Below the pieces are notes generated by a model, which was given only the letters and a program-made list of their open reading frames with translations, made no database searches and was not told the DNA's origin. Positions 24,387 to 31,188 of a stretch of 64,000 nucleotides of DNA are shown piece after piece. Origin of the DNA: Aeromicrobium sp. Sec7.5 (GTDB lineage Bacteria; Actinomycetota; Actinomycetes; Propionibacteriales; Nocardioidaceae); the NCBI RefSeq assembly GCF_036867135.1, contig NZ_JBAJIJ010000001.1, forward strand, positions 372,001 through 436,000, written 5' to 3'. How positions within the stretch are numbered: position 1 is the first letter of the stretch; every line of letters starts with the position of its first letter. The position numbers and the translations under genes were made by a program.

Positions 24387-26486
24387 ATGTTCGCCACCAC
24401 TCGGTGGCGTGGTTCGGCGACCGCACTTCGTGCCGTCGTCGTGGCCATCGCCGCAGCTACCTTCACCAGTCTGACCATCTCGGGCGCGTCCACCGCTGTC
24501 GCGGCCGACGTGCCGCAGACCTTCACGGCGACGGAGTCCTACACGCAGTCCCAGACCGTGACCGTCCAGGAATGGGCGACGATCGGTCAGTTCGTCGGGT
24601 ACGGCACCGCGACGGCCACGGCCACCGCGACGGCGACCCGCACCCACACGGCCGGTGCCGCGTGGGAGGCGAGCTACTGGGCCACCTGGAACGCCTGGAT
24701 CGCCGCCTCCGAGGAGGCGACCGCCCTGGCCGATGCCGAGGCGCGTCCGATCGCCCAGGCCGCCGCGCAGGCTGATGCCCAGGCGCAGGCCGACCAGGCC
24801 GCCCTCGGCTACGACGCCACGGCGTCGTGGACCACGACGGAGACCGTCATGGCCGAGGAGTGGGCGACCGTGGGCCAGTTCGTGGGGTACGGCGCCGCGA
24901 GCGCCACCGCCACCGCGACCGCCTCGGGCACGGCGCACGCCGCGACCCAGGGCGAGGCCGACTGGTGGGCCAGCTGGAACGCGTACGTGGCCGCCGCCAC
25001 CGCGGCGCGGGCGGATGCCGACGCGCAGGCGCGTCCGATCGCCCTGGTCGCGGCGCAGGCTGATGCTCAGGCGCAGGCCGACCGCCACGCCCTCGGGTAC
25101 GACGCCACCGCGTCGTGGACCACGACCGAGACCGTCACGGTCGACGAGTCGCACTGGATCGGCGACGTCGTCGGCTACGGCTCCGCGACGGAGACCGCCA
25201 CCGCCACCGCCTCCGGCACGGCGCACGCCGCGACCCAGGGTGAGGCCGACTGGTGGGCGTTGTGGAACGCGTACGTGGCTGCGGCCACGCAGGCACGCGC
25301 CGACGCGGACGCGCTGGCGCGTCCGGTCGCCAAGGCCGCGGCGCAGGCCGATGCCGAGGCGAAGGTCGCCGCGGGCATCGAGGCCACCGAGTCCTGGACC
25401 GCGACGGAGACCGTCACGGCCAACGAGACCGCCGTCGTCGGCGACTTCGTGGGTCAAGGCACCGCCACCGCGACCAAGACGGTCACCTCGACCAAGACCG
25501 TCGTGTCGACCTCGCACTGGGAGGCCTACTACTGGGCCGTCGTCACGGCGCAGCTCGATGCGATCGAGCAGGCCAAGGCTCAGGCCGACGCCGAGGCCCG
25601 GGCCATCGCACTCGCGGCGGCGCAGGCTGATGCTCAGGCGCAGTACGACGCGGCGCAGGTGCCGGTCGATCCCGAGGGTCCGGGCGACGGCGGTACGACG
25701 CCGACCGGTCCGGTCTGCGGGACCACGATCCTCAAGAGCGACGGCACCCCGTGGGACTGCACGTTCGCCGACGAGTTCCGTGGCGACGCCCTCGACGAGT
25801 CCAAGTGGAGCCCGCTCGACACCTTCGAGTCGGCCTTCTCCTACGGCGACTGCTTCCTCGGGGATCGCAACATCGCGGTCAGCGGGGGCGTGCTGCAGCT
25901 GTCCACGGTGCGCGAGGACGAGCCCGTCACCTGCGAGCACCCGGACGGCCCGATCACGGCGGACTACACGTCCGCCGGGGTGTCGAGCCTCAACAAGTTC
26001 TCGCAGTCCTACGGACGCTACGAGATCCGGGCCGCGATGCCGCAGACCAACGGTCCGGGCATCCAGTCCGCGCTGTGGATGCTGCCCGACGACCCGCAGT
26101 ACGGCACGTGGCCCGGGTCGGGCGAGATCGACATCGCCGAGTTCTACTCGCAGTTCCCCGACCGCCTGGTCCCGGCGCTGCACTACAACTCGCTGCTGCC
26201 GTGGGGCACGCGGACGAACAACGACTGCCTGGTCTACCGGCCGACCGACTTCCACACCTACGTGCTGGAGTGGACGACGCAGAAGCTCACGGTCTCGATC
26301 GACGGAACGACGTGCGTCGACCACACGATCAGCCCGTTGGCCCCGCTCGTGGGATCGGCGCCGTTCGACGCGCCGTTCCACCTGAACCTGACGCAGCTGC
26401 TCGGCTCGGGCGACAACGCGTTCCCGGAGGGCGAGGGCGTCGACCAGGCGACCCTCCAGGTCGACTACGTCAGGGTCTGGCAGTGA
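24387..26486 (+). CDS. Secreted GH16 glycoside hydrolase with four N-terminal tandem repeats
   Basis: A 699-residue exported enzyme. A signal peptide (about 1-40, cleavage after AVAA) is followed by four tandem repeats of 92-99 residues. They lie at about 45-143, 144-239, 240-332 and 333-424, and each runs ATxSWTxTETV, GxFVGYG, a Thr/Ala run, a WW/W-rich helix, and a long Ala/Gln/Asp helix. A Pro/Gly linker leads to the GH16 domain at about 440-699, whose catalytic signature GEIDIAEF gives Glu580, Asp582 and Glu585. GH16 enzymes cut beta-1,3(4)-glucans. The repeats match no family I can name; they may form a wall-binding or coiled stalk. GGAGAGGGAG precedes the ATG at 24387. Confidence 0.88.
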   Translation: MFATTRWRGSATALRAVVVAIAAATFTSLTISGASTAVAADVPQTFTATESYTQSQTVTVQEWATIGQFVGYGTATATATATATRTHTAGAAWEASYWATWNAWIAASEEATALADAEARPIAQAAAQADAQAQADQAALGYDATASWTTTETVMAEEWATVGQFVGYGAASATATATASGTAHAATQGEADWWASWNAYVAAATAARADADAQARPIALVAAQADAQAQADRHALGYDATASWTTTETVTVDESHWIGDVVGYGSATETATATASGTAHAATQGEADWWALWNAYVAAATQARADADALARPVAKAAAQADAEAKVAAGIEATESWTATETVTANETAVVGDFVGQGTATATKTVTSTKTVVSTSHWEAYYWAVVTAQLDAIEQAKAQADAEARAIALAAAQADAQAQYDAAQVPVDPEGPGDGGTTPTGPVCGTTILKSDGTPWDCTFADEFRGDALDESKWSPLDTFESAFSYGDCFLGDRNIAVSGGVLQLSTVREDEPVTCEHPDGPITADYTSAGVSSLNKFSQSYGRYEIRAAMPQTNGPGIQSALWMLPDDPQYGTWPGSGEIDIAEFYSQFPDRLVPALHYNSLLPWGTRTNNDCLVYRPTDFHTYVLEWTTQKLTVSIDGTTCVDHTISPLAPLVGSAPFDAPFHLNLTQLLGSGDNAFPEGEGVDQATLQVDYVRVWQ
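24519..25658 (+). repeat. Four in-frame coding repeats in the GH16 gene
   Basis: Units at 24519-24815, 24816-25103, 25104-25382 and 25383-25658. Units 1-3 are most alike (AQADAQAQAD near the end, GYDATASWTTTETV at the junctions). Unit 4 is more divergent, which suggests stepwise duplication. Length varies by codon multiples only. Confidence 0.9.
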
Positions 26487-26515
26487 CGTCCGCACGGTGA
26501 TGCGGTGATCGACCG

Positions 26516-26553
26516 CCCGCCCTGGAGCCGTCCCCCGACGGCTCCGGGGCGGG
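26516..26553 (+). terminator. 17-bp hairpin terminator after the GH16 gene
   Basis: CCCGCCCTGGAGCCGTC pairs with GACGGCTCCGGGGCGGG (one G-T pair) around a CCCC loop, 30 bp after the stop codon. Confidence 0.75.
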
Positions 26554-26642
26554 CCCCTGTCGTGGGCATCCGCTCGCCTTGCGCGACGGCGTTGCCGTGA
26601 CAGGCTCGAGGACGACCACGTTTCGACCCAGCAGGAGGCACG

Positions 26643-27107
26643 ATGAGCAACGACGCGCAGATGCAGCCCGAGGACTCGCTGGTGGACCGAGGTGTCGACG
26701 ACGTGCTCGACGAAGGATTCTCGCCGCCGGAGAAGCCGCGCGGCGTCTTCGCGAAGGGCGTCACGGCCGACGAGCAGCTCGAAGGTGAGTCGCTGGAGGA
26801 CCGCCTGGCCCAGGAGGAGCCCGACGACACCGGGATCACGCCTTCGGACGCCAGCGACGACCGCGATCTCGACGACCGTGAGCTGAACGACCCGACGGAG
26901 GCCTACGCGGGTGACGAGCGGTCGGGCCGGCTGGTGGCGCCCGACGAGGGCTCCGGCCTCGACGAGGACCAGCAGCAGCTCGCGAGCGACGTCGGCATCG
27001 ACGGTGCCGGCGCAAGTGCCGAGGAGGCTGCGGTGCACACCTGGAGCGAGGACCAGCTCGACGCGATCGAGCCCGACACGGACGACCTCCGTCCCGACAC
27101 CCCCTGA
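26643..27107 (+). CDS. DUF5709 domain protein
   Basis: A 154-residue very acidic protein. The N-terminal MQPEDSLVDRGVDDVLDEG and SPPEKPRGVFAKGVTADEQ are the DUF5709 hallmark of actinobacterial stress-associated proteins. A later segment has DERSGRLVAPDEG and a C-terminal AAVHTWSEDQLD. The protein is probably largely disordered. An AGGAGG lies just before the ATG. Function unknown. Confidence 0.85.
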   Translation: MSNDAQMQPEDSLVDRGVDDVLDEGFSPPEKPRGVFAKGVTADEQLEGESLEDRLAQEEPDDTGITPSDASDDRDLDDRELNDPTEAYAGDERSGRLVAPDEGSGLDEDQQQLASDVGIDGAGASAEEAAVHTWSEDQLDAIEPDTDDLRPDTP

Positions 27108-27116
27108 CTCCCCTCC

Positions 27117-27480
27117 CCGCTCCCTGAGGTGCGACGAGCCCTGGCGAGGAGCCTCGAAGGGCCGGTCAGGTGTCCTTCGGCGGTCACCACCCACGCCGCC
27201 CCTTGAGGTGCGACGAGCCCTGGCGAGGAGCCTCGAAAGGTCGGTCAGGTGACGGCGAGCGGCTCCCACCCACGCCGCTCCTTGAGGTGTGAACGCCCTC
27301 TGGGGCGTGAGCCTCGAAGGGTCCGGTCAGGTGCCCCTTGACGGTCACCGCCCACGCCGCTCCTTGAGGTGTGAATGCCCTCTGGGGCGTGAGCCTCGAA
27401 AGGTCGGTCAGGTGCCCCCTGACGGTCACCGCCCACGCCGCTCCTTGAGGTGCGACGAGCCCTGGCGAGGAGCCTCGAAA
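27117..27480. repeat. Tandem array of hairpin repeats (left part, five units)
   Basis: Five head-to-tail units with a period of 79-82 bp (TGAGGTG at 27125, 27204, 27283, 27365 and 27446). Each reads CTTGAGGTGYGA, a variable inner segment (some units with ACGCCC/GGGCGT arms), GCCTCGAAAGG, GGTCAGGTG and a CCACGCCGC joint. The fifth unit is split by the IS element at 27481. It fills the gap after the DUF5709 gene; no gene seen. Confidence 0.85.
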
Positions 27481-28887
27481 GGTGACGTCCCGCTGTGTGG
27501 TGGAGTTTCTCGACACCGTGCGGGTCAGTGGTTGCGAGTCTAGGCCGCGTCGATCGCGGCGATGCCCACCTCCTCGAGCTCGATGGATGCGGCGGTCAGG
27601 AGCTTCATGGAGTTCTCGCTGAAGTAGCGGCGGTCGGCGCTGTCCCATTCGTCGTGTTGCTCGATCAGGACGTGTCCAGCGAGCCGCAGCAGGGCCGCGG
27701 GGTTGGGGAAGACGCCGACGACGTTCGTGCGGCGCTTGATCTCCTTGTTCAACCGTTCCAGCGGGTTGGTCGACCAGATCTGCTGCCAGTGCCCTGGTGG
27801 GAACTCCGCGAACGCGAGGAGGTCTTCGCGGGCGTCGTCGAGCATGTCCGCGACCGCCGGATGGGAGCGGGTGAGCATGGTGACGACCTCGTCGAACTGG
27901 GCCCGGACCAGCTCTCGCTTGCCGCGTGGGACGAAGATCGTGCGGATGATCGCGGCGACCATCGGGCCGGCGACCTTGGGCACTCGCGCGAGGACGTTGC
28001 GCATGAAGTGGACCCGGCAACGTTGCCAGGCAGCGCCGGCGAAGCAGGTGCTGATCGCGGCCATCAGGCCGGTGTGGGCGTCGGAGACGACCAGCTGGAC
28101 CCCGGACAGGCCGCGGGCCTTCAGGGAGCGGAAGAAGTCGGTCCAGAACGGTTCGGACTCGGTGTCTCCGACGTCGAATCCCAGGACCTCACGGCGGCCG
28201 TCAGCGGCGACGCCGACCGCGACCACGATCGCCTGGGACACGACCCGCCGGCCGACTCTGGCTTTGCAGTAGGTCGCATCGACGAACACATACGGATAGG
28301 CCATCTGATCGAGCGGGCGCTCTCGGAACGCGGCGACGTCCTCGTCGAGATTGACGCAGATCCGTGAGACCTCGGACTTCGAGATACCCGTGTCAGCACC
28401 GAGCGCCCGGACGAGGTCGTCGACCTTGCGGGTGCTGACGCCGTGAACGTAGGCCTCCATCACCACCGCGAAGAGCGCTTGGTCGACCCGACGGCGTCGT
28501 TCGAGCAGCGAGGGAAAGAACGAACCGGCACGCAGCTTCGGGATCCGCAGATCCAACTGACCGGCCGTCGTCGTGACCGTCTTCGGCCGGCTGCCATTAC
28601 GTTGCGTCACCCGCTCGGGAGTCCGCTCAAACGGGGCCGCGCCGATCGCCGCCGCGGCCTCGGCATCAATCAATTCCTGGTAGAGCTTCTGCGTCGCGAT
28701 CCGGATCCGATCGGTGACATCGGTGTCCTTGAGTTCCCCGAGCAGCTCGAGGAGGGCAGACTGGTCAAGAGCCATCGTGCGTTGTGTCTTTCTGTGAGTT
28801 CCTTGGTCGGTACTCACTGACCATCGCACGATGGCTCACCTCATCGAGGCCAACACCGGGAACTACACCACCAGCCGGGACGTCACC
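27481..28887. mobile_element. IS256-family insertion sequence, complete
   Basis: A 1407-bp element with terminal inverted repeats beginning GGTGACGTCCCG (exact over 12 bp, imperfect over about 30). It is flanked by the 8-bp target duplication CCTCGAAA (27473-27480 and 28888-28895). It carries one intact transposase on the minus strand. The perfect duplication and the open transposase suggest a recent, possibly active copy. It landed inside a hairpin repeat unit. Confidence 0.93.
27540..28775 (-). CDS. IS256-family transposase
   Basis: A 411-residue mutator-type DDE transposase. The catalytic Asp is in VFVDATYCKARVG, the second Asp in VVSDAHTGLMAAI, and the Glu in NPLERLNKEIKRRTNVVG near the C-terminus, all in the usual order. 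Helix-turn-helix-like segments are at 90-150 (GVSTRKVDDLVRALG). The start MALDQSALLELLGEL at 28775 is the family N-terminus; an upstream ATG at 28829 adds unrelated residues. No frameshift or stop. Confidence 0.95.
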   Translation of the reverse strand: MALDQSALLELLGELKDTDVTDRIRIATQKLYQELIDAEAAAAIGAAPFERTPERVTQRNGSRPKTVTTTAGQLDLRIPKLRAGSFFPSLLERRRRVDQALFAVVMEAYVHGVSTRKVDDLVRALGADTGISKSEVSRICVNLDEDVAAFRERPLDQMAYPYVFVDATYCKARVGRRVVSQAIVVAVGVAADGRREVLGFDVGDTESEPFWTDFFRSLKARGLSGVQLVVSDAHTGLMAAISTCFAGAAWQRCRVHFMRNVLARVPKVAGPMVAAIIRTIFVPRGKRELVRAQFDEVVTMLTRSHPAVADMLDDAREDLLAFAEFPPGHWQQIWSTNPLERLNKEIKRRTNVVGVFPNPAALLRLAGHVLIEQHDEWDSADRRYFSENSMKLLTAASIELEEVGIAAIDAA

Positions 28888-28985
28888 CCTCGAAAGGTCG
28901 GTCAGGTGCCCTGACTGTCGCCACCCACGCCGCTCCTTGAGGTGTGACGAGCCCTGGCGAGGAGCCTCGAAAGGCCGGTCAGGTG
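28888..28985. repeat. Tandem hairpin repeat array (right part)
   Basis: The rest of the unit split by the IS (beginning with the second CCTCGAAA) followed by a sixth unit (TGAGGTG at 28938, GCCTCGAAAGGCCGGTCAGG). With the IS removed, the spacing returns to about 77 bp, showing one continuous array before insertion. Confidence 0.85.
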
Positions 28986-29117
28986 TCGGCATGCCGTTGT
29001 GACGGACAAGCGGCCACGGACCAAAAGCAGCGGGCCGGAGCCGGCCTCGATGTGACAGGCGGTTCAGTCAGAAAAGCCTGCGGTTCCAGCAGATTTCTGG
29101 CCCGGGGGTCTTGCTCT

Positions 29118-29131
29118 CGAACATCTGTTCG
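29118..29131. promoter_or_regulatory. LexA/SOS box upstream of the HNH gene
   Basis: CGAACA-TC-TGTTCG, a perfect palindrome and a close match to the Gram-positive SOS box CGAAC-N4-GTTCG, 14 bp before the ATG at 29146. A second palindrome (TCGAGT-AC-ACTCGA) overlaps its right side. It implies DNA-damage induction. Confidence 0.72.
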
Positions 29132-29145
29132 AGTACACTCGAGAC

Positions 29146-30438
29146 ATGGTCTCGGGTCCCACGGTGCAGGCGCTGCGGTCAGCTGCGCATGCCGTCACCT
29201 CGGCCGACCACCGTGCTGCTCTGGTCGCGATCCAGACCGCGCAGGACGCGCTCGACGCCGCGAAGGCCCACCACCTGGCCGAGCTCGAGAAGTCCGCGGA
29301 GTTCGAGCTCGACGGCGCTTCCACCGTCACTACCTGGGCGCGCCAGCACCTGCGCCTCGACGCCCGCCAGACCCGCAGCCTGATCGACGCCGACCACACC
29401 ATGCGTGAGCTCCCCGCTGTGGGTGACGCCGCTGCTGAGGGTGCGGTGCGGCTCGATCACGTCAGGCTCTTCACGTTCGGCCTCAAGCACATCGGCCAGA
29501 AGGTCGTTTCTGATGCCGAACCGTGGCTGCTGGCCGTCGCCACCACTCACGAGCCCGTGCAGCTGCGCCGCGTGATCCGGGCCCTGCGCGACGCCGTCTA
29601 CCCCGAAGAGCTCGACAAGGCGTGGATCAAGGGCATGGCGAAGGAAGACATCCAGCTCTCACCAGTTCCCGAGGGTTGGCACCTCAGCGGTTTCCTGAAG
29701 ACCGAGACCGGAGCCAAGCTCAAGGCCGTCCTCGAGTCGTTGTCGATCCCCACGCAGGCCAACGACGACCGCACCAGCGCTGAGCGCCGGGTCGCCGGGT
29801 TCGACCGGCTGTTGTCGTCGGTGCTCGAATCAGGCTTGCCGTCCAGCAAGGGCATCCGCCCGCAGCTGTCGGTCATCGTCGGAGTCGAGACCCTCCACGA
29901 GGCCATGACCGCCGAACCCGGTCAGGCGAAGCCGGTCGGTGAGCCGGCCGAGCTGGCCGGCTTCGGACCCATCGGCCCCCAGCTGCTGTCCTACCTCGCC
30001 TGCACCGGCGACACCACCCCCATCCTCACGTCCGACGACGATGTCGAGCAGGCGCAGATCCTCAACGTCGGCGACACCATCCGCCTCGCCACCCCCGCCC
30101 AGCGCAAAGCCGTCATCGCCCGCCAGCACGGTGTCTGCGCCGCACCCGGCTGCACCCACACCCACCTCGAGATCCACCACACCACCTGGTGGTCCAACGG
30201 CGGCAAGACCGACCTCGACGGACTCATCGGCATCTGCACCAGCTGTCACACGCTGGTCCACCGCGGGCTCCTCGTCATCGAAGCCCTCGGACAAGGCAAG
30301 TTCGACCTCGCCACCCGCGACGGCCGACCGGTCGACCTCACCCAACGCCGCACCACCCGCGACCAGCTGCGCCGCATCCGCCACGCCGCACGACAAACAC
30401 ACGAAGCCCAACCAGCCGACTACCCACTCCGAGCCTGA
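29146..30438 (+). CDS. DUF222 / HNH endonuclease-motif protein (13E12 repeat family)
   Basis: A 430-residue protein with an N-terminal DUF222 helical domain (about 5-270; QHLRLDARQTRSLIDADHTM) and a C-terminal HNH motif at about 325-380. The motif has CAAPGC, LEIHHTTWWSNGGKTDLDG and ICTSCHTLVHRG, with the His-His-Asn-His set intact. This is the multi-copy actinobacterial 13E12/REP family, several members of which in mycobacteria carry LexA boxes, as here. It may nick DNA or be linked to a mobile remnant; its physiological role is unclear. Confidence 0.9.
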   Translation: MVSGPTVQALRSAAHAVTSADHRAALVAIQTAQDALDAAKAHHLAELEKSAEFELDGASTVTTWARQHLRLDARQTRSLIDADHTMRELPAVGDAAAEGAVRLDHVRLFTFGLKHIGQKVVSDAEPWLLAVATTHEPVQLRRVIRALRDAVYPEELDKAWIKGMAKEDIQLSPVPEGWHLSGFLKTETGAKLKAVLESLSIPTQANDDRTSAERRVAGFDRLLSSVLESGLPSSKGIRPQLSVIVGVETLHEAMTAEPGQAKPVGEPAELAGFGPIGPQLLSYLACTGDTTPILTSDDDVEQAQILNVGDTIRLATPAQRKAVIARQHGVCAAPGCTHTHLEIHHTTWWSNGGKTDLDGLIGICTSCHTLVHRGLLVIEALGQGKFDLATRDGRPVDLTQRRTTRDQLRRIRHAARQTHEAQPADYPLRA

Positions 30439-30450
30439 GCCCTGCGCCGA

Positions 30451-31176
30451 CTATCCCGCGACGTCGTCCCAGATGGCTCGCACGGTCGGGTGATCGGCGT
30501 CCAGGCCCTCGGCCTGGGCGACGAGCAGCAGACCTGTCGTCGTGAGGTGCTCGCGCATGGCCGCCTCCGCAGCGTCGGCGTGCCGCCTCACCACGGCCTC
30601 GACGATGGGGGCGTGCTCCTCGGCAATCTGCACGAGGTCGCGTGGCCCGGCCGACGTGGGTGGTCCGAGCAGCGCCGTCGTCGACCGCAGGGAGGCGACG
30701 ATCTCCGCCGCGCGAGGGTTCCCGCCGCCCACCAGCAGGAGTCGGTGCAGCTCGCGGTCGTGCCGCCAGAACTCCCGCTCCACGCCCGCGGACGCCGCAG
30801 AGCGGAGCGCCACCATCGCTGACTCGATCGCAGCGATCGTGGCGTCGTCCCCGCGGGTCGCCACCCGCGCGGCTGCGTGCGGCTCCAGTGCGAGCCTGAC
30901 GCCGAAGATCTCGGCGATGTCGCGCGATCGGGGCAGCACGACATGGAAGCCGCGGTTGCGCGAGAACCGCACCAGGCCGGCCTCCTCGAGCTTCAGCAGC
31001 CCCTCCCGCACGGGGCTGCGCGAGATGCCGAGCAGGTCGGCCACCTGCTGCACCGAGTACGTCTGGTCGGGCACGAAGGTGCGGTCGCGGATGCCGTCGC
31101 GCATGGCCTCCACCACACCCTCGGCGAGGGTCCGGCGCTCCAGCAGGGGTTGACTCACATGTAACATGTTACTCAT
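30451..31176 (-). CDS. GntR-family regulator, FadR subfamily (FCD domain)
   Basis: A 241-residue regulator. The GntR winged helix (about 18-80) has YSVQQVADLLGISRSPVREG, and the C-terminal FCD helical ligand domain has a metal/acid-binding pattern (ALEPHAAARVA, EFWRHDRELHRLLL, EEHAPIVEAVVRRHADAAEA). It is divergent from the D-lactate dehydrogenase-type gene, with 12 bp between the outer ATGs, and so probably controls it in response to lactate or another 2-hydroxy acid. The start is uncertain: ATG 31176, ATG 31167 or GTG 31158. None has a Shine-Dalgarno, and the operator palindrome overlaps them. Confidence 0.86.
   Translation of the reverse strand: MSNMLHVSQPLLERRTLAEGVVEAMRDGIRDRTFVPDQTYSVQQVADLLGISRSPVREGLLKLEEAGLVRFSRNRGFHVVLPRSRDIAEIFGVRLALEPHAAARVATRGDDATIAAIESAMVALRSAASAGVEREFWRHDRELHRLLLVGGGNPRAAEIVASLRSTTALLGPPTSAGPRDLVQIAEEHAPIVEAVVRRHADAAEAAMREHLTTTGLLLVAQAEGLDADHPTVRAIWDDVAG
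31157..31169. promoter_or_regulatory. GntR operator palindrome
   Basis: ACATGT-A-ACATGT, a 13-bp perfect palindrome 20 bp before the dehydrogenase start and overlapping the possible starts of gntR. FadR/LldR-type regulators bind short palindromes of this size. Binding here would block both genes. Confidence 0.55.
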
Positions 31177-31188
31177 GGAGCAGCACGG

